Positions 53,001-59,168 of a stretch of DNA of 59,168 nucleotides are shown here, in pieces. This DNA comes from Candidatus Omnitrophota bacterium. Its GTDB lineage: Bacteria > Hinthialibacterota > Hinthialibacteria > Hinthialibacterales > Hinthialibacteraceae. The first letter of the stretch is position 1. Each line of letters starts with the position of its first letter. The notes under the pieces are model-generated. The model was not told where the DNA came from and searched no databases. It saw only the letters and a program-made list of their open reading frames with translations. Location: positions 1 through 59,168 of the forward strand of contig JBFMBP010000086.1 in the NCBI GenBank assembly GCA_040755155.1, written 5' to 3'. The position numbers were made by a program, and so were the translations under genes.

Positions 53001-53336
53001 AATCTTCCTGATGCGCTGCGTCAGCCTGGCCAACGCCTTTATTTGGACTTGGGAAAAGTCGATAACGTCGCCGTAGTTCGCTCGAATGGCAATAACCTCG
53101 GCGTTATTTGGTGCGCTCCCTGGCGCGTGGAGATCACTAACGCCGTTCAAGCAACCAACAACAAGTTGGAAATCGACGTAGTCAATCTCTGGCCGAACCG
53201 CCTCATCGGCGACGCAAAACAGCCCAAAGAGAAAAGATTCACGCTAACCAATATCGTCTTCAACGCCGATTCCCCCTTGCTTGAATCCGGCCTGCTCGGC
53301 CCCATAATTTTATTGACGGCGGAAAACGATCATTAG
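50004..53336 (+). CDS. Secreted GH106-type alpha-L-rhamnosidase
   Basis: A 1110-residue exported glycoside hydrolase. Signal segment about residues 15-40 (AFVSLLVLTLSFFDAMELYPAA). GH106 features: PWVYWWWLNGNVTREGITKDLEEMKRQGINGVLIFNAGG, VNLCDGWDAGGPWITAEYANKKL, a discoidin-like insert (LTLAYHEPLNANGMFISAG), KYFHIDSYELGADIRGQQPTWSEAFRQEF, AHSETGYGTYPYP and a C-terminal GH2-like sugar-binding domain (YSGTATYRKTFNLPD ... RLYLDLGKVDNVAVVRSNGNNLGVIWCAPWRVEIT). GH106 enzymes release L-rhamnose from pectic and algal glycans. Start at 50004 has AGGA 9 nt upstream. Confidence 0.88.
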   Translation: MKPIFSIRKKVLNDTAFVSLLVLTLSFFDAMELYPAAQGLEGEFTHPPDSAKPWVYWWWLNGNVTREGITKDLEEMKRQGINGVLIFNAGGADSPSGPPFMSPAWRELFRFALREADRLRMEVSVNLCDGWDAGGPWITAEYANKKLVYSEIQVDGANHLSHELPLPPLVDGYYREIAVIAFPEKASRPLTPARVTASSSLAGYCEEWNYPPEDAADNDPETFWSSANAELSAKTPVWLTLAYHEPLNANGMFISAGKENGPRECELQGSIDGAEFSPICRFTLEKGESKRIDFASVLAQQFRLTIDSAYGAPVQIAEMQILRPGGEPYLRPGIKWFHFKSGNRSFWDYPRQGPIVMNDEYPDDGAWDCRSEDIWDLTSRMDAQGRIEWDVPHGRWTILRFGYTLEGQRTRCGTTVIGYESDMLSSKGIERHFQHTAEPILEEAAAAGAKSLKYFHIDSYELGADIRGQQPTWSEAFRQEFKIRRGYDLLPYLPAMARRIVDNRERTNRLFWDFRHTIGDLMAEKFFRRFNELAHERGIGAHSETGYGTYPYPHIDGLQCAGTNDITMGEFWQGTDIMSQFNHFGNVIRSVASAAHIYGRRLIQAEAFTSWNHWVEYPFALKPTGDEAFCNGLNRMVFHQYTHQPLLQGKPGWQYGAGTHFDCNITWWEQSQAFFQYLARCQHLLQQGKFVADVCYFYGEGATSFVPSKEFLRPSLPYGYDFDAVNAEVLLTRISVKNGRLTLPDGMSYRLLVLPEDAKMSPKIVKKIEELLQAGAAVSGPKPKQTPGLTDYPNADMELKQLADSLWGEEDKASGHKTIGAGKLFWGEPLADVLAQLNLPPDVEFQKGEKEARMEFIHRSIEDQDFYFLSNQTEKPFSAQFLFRVSGKQPELWDPVTGERRDLPQYEYIEGRASAPLEFAPYQSYFIVFRKPASSEKSPGRNFPALKAVQELGGPWTLHFDPQWGGPEEIVFDKLQDWTKRPEEGIKYYSGTATYRKTFNLPDALRQPGQRLYLDLGKVDNVAVVRSNGNNLGVIWCAPWRVEITNAVQATNNKLEIDVVNLWPNRLIGDAKQPKEKRFTLTNIVFNADSPLLESGLLGPIILLTAENDH

Positions 53337-53537
53337 CCGAAGATTGATTAATCCGTCGAGATTCGAAGCGCGAAAGGTAAACTCAAGTCCACCCTGCCTT
53401 TCTTTGAGCCTATGTTATGCAAATTTGATTTTACTTAATCGAATTTGTTTGCATTGCAGATATCGCGGATGAATGGGAATTAGGGGGACGAACATTGGCA
53501 ATATGAGTTTAGGACGCCGCTATGTTGGAGGATTTTT

Positions 53538-54761
53538 ATGCCTTTTTTGCCTAAAACGTCCCGCGAGAGATGGATCTTGGCGCTGCTGTTGGCGGCGCTG
53601 GCGTGGATCGGATTAGAAATCCGTTTGGGCGCTAAATATTCCACGCAGCGCGAGAGCAATATGAACTGCTTTCGCTGGGATTCTCGGACGTTGTGGACGT
53701 TTCGACCGTCCTTTCAAGGGACGGCATGGAATCAAACGATCCATACCAATTCGCAGGGATTTCGCGGCGGCGAGGAATATGCGCTGAAGTCCACCCATGC
53801 GCTGCGGATTCTGGCTTTGGGCGATTCGCGGACGTACGGCTTTCACGTTAAGGATAACGAGACGTTTTCATTCGTCTTGCAGGCGGAATTGCGGCGGCGG
53901 GGAGTGGACGCGGAAGTTATGAACGTGGGCGTTTTCGGTTTCACGGCCATGCAATGCCTGGCGAATTTGGAACGGCTGCTGCCCTATAAGCCGGATATCG
54001 TCCTCTTCGCGCCGGGATACAACGACCGGCGTTATCTTGTAACGCGGGGGGAAGATTCGGACGCCTCGTTCCGGTCGATCGCGCGATTGCGGCGCATTGC
54101 GGGCGTCCTGGAATGGAGCAATGCCTTTTTTGCGCTGATGCAGGAGATCGGCGAACGGAAGTTGAAACCGTTGCGGGAGCATCCGCCGGGATTGGATCGA
54201 GTCGCCGCGCGGGTATCAGAAAAGCGTTTCGGTGAAGAATTACGTAAAGCGGGCGAGCTGTGCCGGGATAACCATATCCGCATCGTTTATATGAAAATCT
54301 ACGGCAATCCTTCCGCCTACGGCCTCGCCGAACAGGCGGCGGCGCTTTACGATGCGCAAAACTACGCCGAGGCGGCGCGGATGCTGGAGGAGAAGCGCAG
54401 GAAGTTGGCCCAACAGGCGCATCCACTGGCGATGTATTATCTTGGATTGTCTTATCAAGCGCTGGGCGAGAAGGAAAAAGCGGCGCAAGCGTTCGCCAGC
54501 CACAAGCCTTCTGGTTCCATTATGGGGGAAGCGGTTTTGCGCAGCGAGAGGCGCTATTTCGCGATAATGGACGAAGCGGCGCGCCAGTTTTCCGCGACGG
54601 TAGTCGATGGCCGGGCGGCGGCGGGCGTTATTGCATCCACCAGCGAGGATCAAGCATTCGCCAGCCTCTTTTACGACGAATGCCACTACCTGGCGGAAGG
54701 ACATCGGATTATGGGATTGGCGCTGGCGGACGAAATGTCAAAAGATATCAAGAAACAATAA
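53538..54761 (+). CDS. Membrane-anchored SGNH/GDSL hydrolase with TPR-like insert
   Basis: A 407-residue protein with an N-terminal anchor (WILALLLAALAWIGLEI). SGNH block I LALGDSRTYGFHVKDNETFSFVLQ (catalytic Ser), NVGVFGFTAMQCLANLERLL (Gly), FAPGYNDRRY (Asn), and C-terminal FYDECHYLAEGHRIMGLALA with Asp-x-x-His. A tetratricopeptide-like insert (AALYDAQNYAEAARMLEE ... PLAMYYLGLSYQALGEKEKAAQAF) lies at about 270-330. Family members remove O-acetyl or other esters from polysaccharides; substrate unknown. GGAGGATTTTT precedes the ATG. Confidence 0.85.
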   Translation: MPFLPKTSRERWILALLLAALAWIGLEIRLGAKYSTQRESNMNCFRWDSRTLWTFRPSFQGTAWNQTIHTNSQGFRGGEEYALKSTHALRILALGDSRTYGFHVKDNETFSFVLQAELRRRGVDAEVMNVGVFGFTAMQCLANLERLLPYKPDIVLFAPGYNDRRYLVTRGEDSDASFRSIARLRRIAGVLEWSNAFFALMQEIGERKLKPLREHPPGLDRVAARVSEKRFGEELRKAGELCRDNHIRIVYMKIYGNPSAYGLAEQAAALYDAQNYAEAARMLEEKRRKLAQQAHPLAMYYLGLSYQALGEKEKAAQAFASHKPSGSIMGEAVLRSERRYFAIMDEAARQFSATVVDGRAAAGVIASTSEDQAFASLFYDECHYLAEGHRIMGLALADEMSKDIKKQ

Positions 54762-54778
54762 TAAATTGAAATTTCGAC

Positions 54779-54976
54779 TTAGGAAATGGTATCGGAAGAA
54801 GATGAAATTTTATCCTGTTTTATATACGTCATTTGATCGACGATCCGATGGGGATGTTCGGATTCTTTCCGCCGCAGACGTTCTCCCAGCGTTGTCAAAT
54901 CGTTATTGCATTGGGCTAATAGATCGGCGCGCCATTCGTGGATTTCATCGATTAAATCACTTTCTCGTTTCGGCAT
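54779..54976 (-). CDS. Small conserved antitoxin-like protein
   Basis: A 65-residue protein: ESDLIDEIHEWRADLLAQCNNDLTTLGERLRRKESEHPHRIV. This 'DEIH..R..LLA...GDL..L...L...E' pattern is common in small proteins near toxin genes in cyanobacteria and other environmental bacteria. No toxin adjoins. The last 20 residues look poorly conserved. Convergent with the SGNH gene, 18 nt from its stop. Confidence 0.6.
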   Translation of the reverse strand: MPKRESDLIDEIHEWRADLLAQCNNDLTTLGERLRRKESEHPHRIVDQMTYIKQDKISSSSDTIS

Positions 54977-55134
54977 GATTATTCCACCGAATCTTGTAAA
55001 CCCTTTTCAGATTAAATATAAATCAGATATTGGAGATTATACTTTCCTATCAGATAATAGTAAGATAATTTGGTTTGCTTGATCGTCAATCAAGGCATCC
55101 GCATCGATCGTTCCATCCGCCGGGGAGAACAATT

Positions 55135-55779
55135 ATGACCCAGACGCGGCGCAACCGTTCCGCCTTTACTCTCATCGAACTACTTATCGTCGTCGCCATC
55201 ATCGGGGTATTGGCGGCCATCGCCGTACCTAATTTTCTCAATGCCCAAATTCGCGCCAAAGTAGCCCGCTGCTACGCCGATATGCGTTCTCTTGGCTCCA
55301 CGATGGAGATTCTGCGCATGGACAAAGGGGTGATGCTGGTGGATTGGTGGGACGACGATCTGGAAGCGGGCCATACGCGGCTGCGGGAAGTGTTCAACAT
55401 GGTCGGCGCCGGGCCGGATTTCGAAATCCGGGGCTGCGAGGCGGTGCTGGCGCCGTTGACCAGCCCCATCGCTTATATGTCTTCCATTCCCTTCGATCCT
55501 TTCCAAAAAAGCGGCTATTACTACTATGTGGATAACGATCCGGAATTCGACGGCCCCGACCACGATTTTCCCGCTTATAAGGATCCAACTGCCGTCATGT
55601 ACGGCAACAAACCCCTCGAGCCGGGCGATTGGGCCTTGGGCGGCATCGGTCCCGATCAGGCTTGGTACGGCAAATCGTGGACCGACGACATCTCCAACGC
55701 CAGGGGCAGCAAATACGCCCCTACCAATGGTCTCAGCAGCCGGGGCGATATTATGTTGACTAATCGGGGGGTGGATTGA
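55135..55779 (+). CDS. Type IV pilin-like / PulG pseudopilin
   Basis: A 214-residue prepilin: short basic leader TQTRRNRSA, then the class III cleavage and helix FTLIELLIVVAIIGVLAAIA with Glu5, continuing VPNFLNAQIRAKVARCYADMRSLGSTMEIL. The globular part (WWDDDLEAGHTRLREVF ... DNDPEFDGPDHDFP ... DISNARGSKYAPTNGLSSRGD) is typical of the many stand-alone pseudopilins of Planctomycetes-like and candidate-phylum genomes. Cleavage before Phe follows Ala rather than Gly. Start at 55135 has GGGGAG upstream. No secretion-system genes adjoin. Confidence 0.9.
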   Translation: MTQTRRNRSAFTLIELLIVVAIIGVLAAIAVPNFLNAQIRAKVARCYADMRSLGSTMEILRMDKGVMLVDWWDDDLEAGHTRLREVFNMVGAGPDFEIRGCEAVLAPLTSPIAYMSSIPFDPFQKSGYYYYVDNDPEFDGPDHDFPAYKDPTAVMYGNKPLEPGDWALGGIGPDQAWYGKSWTDDISNARGSKYAPTNGLSSRGDIMLTNRGVD

Positions 55780-55811
55780 GGAAGGCGTAGGATGATCGAT
55801 TCGCGCACAAC

Positions 55812-55896
55812 CTTTAACTTACTTTAACGAACTCTGCTTGACAGTGTTGAACATTGTTGTACAAACTTTAACTTACTTTAACTTACTTTAACGAAC
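55812..55896. repeat. TTTAACTTAC direct repeats
   Basis: The decamer ACTTTAACTT is repeated; the longer unit CTTTAACTTACTTTAACGAA occurs at 55812-55831 and again at 55876-55895, with one extra decamer before the second. Between them lies TTGAACATTGTTGTACAA. Iteron-like spacing in a convergent gap; purpose unknown. Confidence 0.6.
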
Positions 55897-55971
55897 GCTA
55901 GCATAAATTTATCTTCTTAAAAAACAAGCACTTACAGAAATACATCCCGTTTTTTTTACTTAAAACTTTTA

Positions 55972-57405
55972 CTAATTTTTCTCTTCAAGTTCTTTTCTAG
56001 TTAAAATCCATTTCGCCGATCTTGTTGTTCCACTGGTATTAATACTCCCCTCAACTTTCATTTCTTGAAGCAGATTTCTAACCAAATTATTCTTCTGTTT
56101 CATCGTGAGAACATCAGAAACCTTATCAACCAACAATTTTTCGATATCCGCTCTTTTAGCCTGTCCAAATTTCTCTAAATATAAAATAATCAATTTCTTA
56201 TAATACCCTCTATCAAATCCTCGATACTTAATATAAGCCGCTTTATCGCCCGTAATAGCTGCAATCTTGGCGGAAACAAATAGATTCGGACGGCGGCCTT
56301 CTATTAACCTTAAAGCTTTAAGCCGTTTAACCTCTTCTTCAGAGATGGGGCGCTTTTTTTGTATTTTATCCAAGCCAACGACATCCATCAAAGGAATATC
56401 CGTTTTCTCGATCAGATGGCGAGTATAATTCTCGTCCAAAATTTTCCCATAAAGCCGCACCTTAACCTTATCCTGAACGCTTAGATCGTAATCGGGCATT
56501 GGAAAAAAACGCCGGCATTGGATCTTGAAAATTTTTCGTATTCCGCTCCCAATGGTATCGATCATATTCAAATTAACCATCGCTTGCGCCAAAAATGGAT
56601 TACGATATTGCTCTTGCGGCGCATCTTGAAGAAGCACCTTTTCCACGGAACCGGGTATGAAATGTCCCAGGTTAGTAAAGAGAAGCGAATCGGGTTCCTC
56701 GACGAGATTGATTCGTCCGCCTTTCGTATAATCCTGATGGGCGATGCAGTTATTCAGCAATTCCCTAATTACCCAAGGATCGTATTTCGTTACCTCTGTC
56801 GGGAACAGACTATTGTTAGACATATAACGGTAAGTAAGATTTTGAATTTTCTTATAAATCCGAGTAATTGATAAAATCAAAGGTGGGCCAAAATGCTGAT
56901 AATCCCTCTTCTCCCCCGATTCATCTTGTAAAATCCAACTAATTCTCGCAACGGCAGGCGAGAGAAAATGCTCCGATTCTTCCTTTCCTAAAAGTAATAA
57001 AGATGAATTAGTAATCCTACCTTTAATACATACTTTAACTTTATTTAGGAATGTTGCGTCATCCCACTCATCGATTTCTTCAGTTTTTTTTGGATTTTTT
57101 TTCTTATACTGCTTTCGGGCAAATCGAATAGCCTTTAAATCGAGATCGGCGATAGACGCCTTTTCGCAAATCTTCGCAGACCAATCTTCAAGCGTATTCT
57201 GATTTCGGATCGTTTCAATCTCATTAAGATTCAAAGCTCCGATGGATTCTCCATTACGTCCGTAGAAATGGCCATTAAAGGATGTTGGATTACCGCGAAG
57301 GGCGGGAGGAATTTGAAACAACAATACTCTGCCTTGCGGCTGAGGGAGCTCGTGGATTTCAATAAAAGTGAGACGATTATTCGTCTTTTCGGCTATACCT
57401 TGTTT
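55972..57405 (-). pseudogene. AlbA-2/HATPase ATP-binding protein, 5'-truncated by an IS element
   Basis: The remaining frame encodes about 475 residues. Upstream part: LTFIEIHELPQPQGRVLLFQIP, SFNGHFYGRNGESIGALNLNEIETIR (C-terminal half of the Schlafen-like AlbA-2 domain). Then DLDLKAIRFARKQYKKKNP, LLLLGKEESEHFLSPAVARISW, DPWVIRELLNNCIAHQDYTKGGRINLVE (the HATPase N-box-like segment) and LTFTNLG-type GHFIPGSVEKVLL, with winged-helix C-terminal domains. Full-length relatives have about 150 more N-terminal residues with the nucleic-acid-binding LEFK motif. Here the frame opens at a TAA (57406-57408) next to the IS3 left end at 57419. TTG at 57324 is a poor start. Noticeably AT-rich. Confidence 0.8.
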
Positions 57406-57492
57406 TTAAGGCGTATAATGGACCCCAAAAACTAGACAGGGAGTTAAGGTGGAAAACCGAGGAGCCGAAAGTAGGCGAGGAGGTTTTCCCAA

Positions 57493-57783
57493 ATGAACAA
57501 GACGCGAAAGAAATTTAACGAAGGCTTCAAAGCGAAAGTGGCGTTGGAGGCGGTGAGAGGCGAGAAAACGTTAGCCGAAATCGCCAGCCATTACGGGGTA
57601 CATCCCAACCAAGTGACCCAATGGAAGAAGCGATTGGAGGAGTCCGTTCCCCAATTGTTCAGCCGAAAAGGAGACCGAATTTTACATGATCAAAAAGAGT
57701 TGATCGACGAGTTGTACCGGCAGATCGGCCAGTTGAAAGTGGAACTGGACTGGCTGAAAAAAAAATCGCGGGGAATCGATTGA
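57493..57783 (+). CDS. IS3-family transposase OrfA
   Basis: A 96-residue helix-turn-helix protein: RKKFNEGFKAKVALEAVRGEKTLAEIASHYGVHPNQVTQWKKR (HTH about 8-45), then a leucine-zipper-like segment LIDELYRQIGQLKVELDWLKKK. It binds the IS ends. GGAGG lies before the ATG. Near its end is a run of nine A (57747-57755); loss of one A in the transcript or a +1 shift would fuse it to orfB. Confidence 0.92.
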   Translation: MNKTRKKFNEGFKAKVALEAVRGEKTLAEIASHYGVHPNQVTQWKKRLEESVPQLFSRKGDRILHDQKELIDELYRQIGQLKVELDWLKKKSRGID

Positions 57784-57799
57784 AGAGAAGCGGCGCTGG

Positions 57800-58615
57800 G
57801 TGGAGCCGGAGCATCCCCAGTTGTCCATTGCGCGGCAATGCGAGTTGATCGGCCTGCCCCGCGCTAGTTGGTACTACCAGCCGCAAGGCGAGACGGAAGC
57901 GAATCTGTTGTACTTGCGGTTGATCGACGAGGAATACACGCGGCATCCGTATTACGGAACGCGGCGCATGACGGAGTGGCTGCGGCGAGAAGGGTATGCG
58001 GTCAATCGGAAACGAGTCGGGCGCTTGATGCGCATCTTGGGACTGGCAGCGATTTATCCCGGCCCGCGGCTGAGCCAAGGCGGCGAATCGAAAAAATACC
58101 CGTATTTATTGAGGGATTTGAAGATCGAACGCCCCGACCAGGTATGGTGCACGGACATTACTTACATTCGCTTGCGAAAAGGATTCGTCTACCTCGCGGC
58201 GGTGATGGATTGGTACAGCCGCTATGTGTTGTCATGGAAACTCTCCCTGAGTTTGGAAGCGGGATTTTGCTTGGAAGCATTGGACGAGGCGCTGGGGCGA
58301 GGGCATCCGGAAATCTTTAACAGCGATCAGGGAGTCCAGTTTACCAGTCTGGAATTCACGGGACGGCTGGAGAAAGAAAAGATTCGGATCAGCATGGATG
58401 GAAGAGGACGAGTGTTTGACAATATCATGATCGAACGGCTGTGGCGCAGCGTGAAATACGAAGAGGTTTATTTGCACGACTACGAAACGGTGGAAGAATG
58501 CCGGGGGGGATTGTCGGCGTACTTGAAATTTTACAATGAAGGGCGGCTTCACCAATCGCTTGGTTATTGCACGCCGAACGAAAGGTATAAAGGACCTTAC
58601 GCTTTGACGGCGTAG
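57800..58615 (+). CDS. IS3-family transposase OrfB (DDE integrase)
   Basis: A 271-residue catalytic subunit: HTH-21 segment PQLSIARQCELIGLPRASWY, RRMTEWLRREGYAVNRKRVGRLMRILGL, then the rve core with DDE residues in WCTDITYIRL, FNSDQGVQFTS and FDNIMIERLWRSVKYEEVYL, plus FYNEGRLHQSLGYCTPNE. All catalytic residues are intact. The GTG at 57800 is 16 nt after the orfA stop. The reading frame is +1 relative to orfA, not the usual -1, so either it starts independently or slippage on the A9 run makes the fusion. Confidence 0.92.
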   Translation: MEPEHPQLSIARQCELIGLPRASWYYQPQGETEANLLYLRLIDEEYTRHPYYGTRRMTEWLRREGYAVNRKRVGRLMRILGLAAIYPGPRLSQGGESKKYPYLLRDLKIERPDQVWCTDITYIRLRKGFVYLAAVMDWYSRYVLSWKLSLSLEAGFCLEALDEALGRGHPEIFNSDQGVQFTSLEFTGRLEKEKIRISMDGRGRVFDNIMIERLWRSVKYEEVYLHDYETVEECRGGLSAYLKFYNEGRLHQSLGYCTPNERYKGPYALTA

Positions 58616-58624
58616 AAAGGAGAA

Positions 58625-58720
58625 TGATGACCATCCTTCAGAAAGGGACTCAAGGGACAGGGGGCAACTCCAGTCGGGCTACGCCCTCCTTCTGTTGCCC
58701 CCTGTCCCTTCGACCTGACC
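58625..58720. repeat. Inverted repeat inside the right end of the IS element
   Basis: GGGACAGGGGGCAACTCCAG (58652-58671) mirrors TCTGTTGCCCCCTGTCCC (58691-58708) around ATCGGGCTACGCCC-type sequence, a strong hairpin downstream of orfB. It probably ends transposase transcription or blocks read-in from outside. Confidence 0.6.
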
Positions 58721-58797
58721 TGGAGAAAGGGTTGAAAAGAAAAATCGGTTTCCACCTTATTTTTTCGTTTTTTTGTCTTGACAATGGGGACCACTTT

Positions 58798-58862
58798 ACC
58801 TAACTTCTCCCAATTATGGGAGAGGAATTTAAAATGCGACAAATTCAATGCTGTTTGGTATT
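58798..58862 (-). mobile_element. Half of a MITE-like element A copy, cut by the IS element
   Basis: On the minus strand the sequence starts TAATACCAAACAGCATTGAA and continues through CTCTCCCATAATTGGGAGA to GTTAGG, matching the first 65 bp of the elements at 40334 and 48146. It stops at the IS3 right end. The other half is not found on the left side of the IS. Confidence 0.75.
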
Positions 58863-59168
58863 ATTTCGCCGCTGCGCTGGCGGCGATTCGATTCATTTCC
58901 TCGTTTTGAAATAATCTATATTTCCATCCTGCAAGAACGAGGAAGAGCAGTTCCAATCCCAGGTAGATGAGAACATACATTCCGCCGCCAGAACCGAAGC
59001 CGTAGCTATGCAAACCGGAGGCCAGAACGAAATTGACGCCATACCAGGTCATCAAGATCAACCAAAAACCGAGAATGGCGCCCACGGCGGTTCCAAAATC
59101 GCGCAGCCAGTTGATGGATCGAGCGTGAAGAATGACCATATAGCCCAACAGCGAAATCAACGCCCAGG
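58861..59168 (-). CDS. Cytochrome c assembly protein (CcsA/CcmC-like), C-terminal part
   Basis: Open at the window edge, so its N-terminus lies outside. About 102 residues are visible: WALISLLGYMVILHARSINWL, a membrane segment, then LILMTWYGVNFVLASGLHSYGFGSGGG and a final segment LIYLGLELLFLVLAGW with a charged tail. The 'WALI...Y.I.LHAR' and 'TYYGVNF.L.GLHSYG' patterns are those after the WWD haem-binding motif of CcsA-type haem lyase subunits. Its stop codon overlaps the outer end of the half-MITE. Confidence 0.8.
   Translation of the reverse strand, partial: WALISLLGYMVILHARSINWLRDFGTAVGAILGFWLILMTWYGVNFVLASGLHSYGFGSGGGMYVLIYLGLELLFLVLAGWKYRLFQNEEMNRIAASAAAK

Larger units (their letters stand above)
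57419..58793 (+). mobile_element. IS3-family insertion sequence, 1375 bp
   Basis: Terminal inverted repeats TGGACCCCAAAAACTAGACA (57419-57438) and, at the right end, the complement of TGGTCCCCATTGTCAAGACA (58774-58793): 14 of 20 match with TGG/CCCCA and AGACA fixed. It carries orfA and orfB of the IS3 type. No target duplication is seen: the 3-4 bases outside the two ends differ (TAA against CTT), which suggests a deletion or recombination next to the element. Confidence 0.88.

Noticed and set aside
57740-57800. Classical -1 programmed frameshift between orfA and orfB
   Set aside because: The -1 frame does not lead into orfB; orfB is in the +1 frame.

Overview
The window is about 59 kb of chromosomal DNA from a Gram-negative-type bacterium. 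There is no rRNA or tRNA to place it. An AsmA-family protein, a class A penicillin-binding protein, a PulG-type prepilin, a bacterial microcompartment gene set, several glycoside hydrolases of plant or algal polysaccharide degraders, and many dispersed palindromic and MITE-like repeats suggest an uncultured lineage such as Sumerlaeota, Hydrogenedentota or a PVC-group relative. That placement is a low-confidence inference.

Layout. 0.4-7.2 kb: stand-alone AICAR transformylase, a HicAB toxin-antitoxin pair, an AsmA-like protein and a secreted GH172/DUF2961 protein. 7.8-16 kb: an eleven-gene arsenic island on the minus strand (ACR3 pump, ArsM, CFA synthase, ArsR, an ArsE-like/ArsF/ArsG set, thioredoxin-like protein, TrmO, an ArsP-like permease and a second ArsR) with two visible ArsR promoter/operators. 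16-25 kb: RarA, a Yip1 protein, a secreted 'asparagine synthetase B'-like protein, a formylglycine-generating-enzyme-fold protein whose C-terminus looks like a diversity-generating-retroelement variable region, and a sigma-54 response regulator with a histidine kinase. 25.2-28.7 kb: an AT-richer island of antitoxin-like genes, integron attC-like sites and a TIR plus nucleotide-cyclase operon. 29-32.6 kb: a microcompartment mini-locus (shell hexamer, PduL, flavoprotein, aldehyde dehydrogenase), with an encapsulation-peptide-like helix on each of the three enzymes. 33-57 kb: GH38 mannosidase, a ParE pair, SppA, a WecA/MraY-type transferase, DUF1015, PBP1A, MutS2, an alcohol dehydrogenase, a STAS protein, GH106 rhamnosidase, an SGNH hydrolase and a prepilin. 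57.4-58.8 kb: an IS3-family element between a 5'-truncated AlbA/ATP-binding gene and half of a MITE. The right edge holds the C-terminus of a cytochrome c assembly protein.

How it fits together. Secreted GH172 and GH106 with GH38 point to release of deoxy-sugars and mannose. A microcompartment aldehyde dehydrogenase plus PduL would suit the lactaldehyde made from rhamnose or fucose, but no signature aldolase or shell pentamer is in view. The arsenic island combines inorganic arsenite export, methylation and a probable organoarsenical branch.

Two regions deserve most attention: the DGR-type variable region at 21.15-21.25 kb, with no reverse transcriptase or template seen in the window, and the attC-bounded TIR/cyclase operon at 26.05-27.9 kb, which resembles a cyclic-nucleotide or TIR anti-phage system but matches none of the standard architectures.
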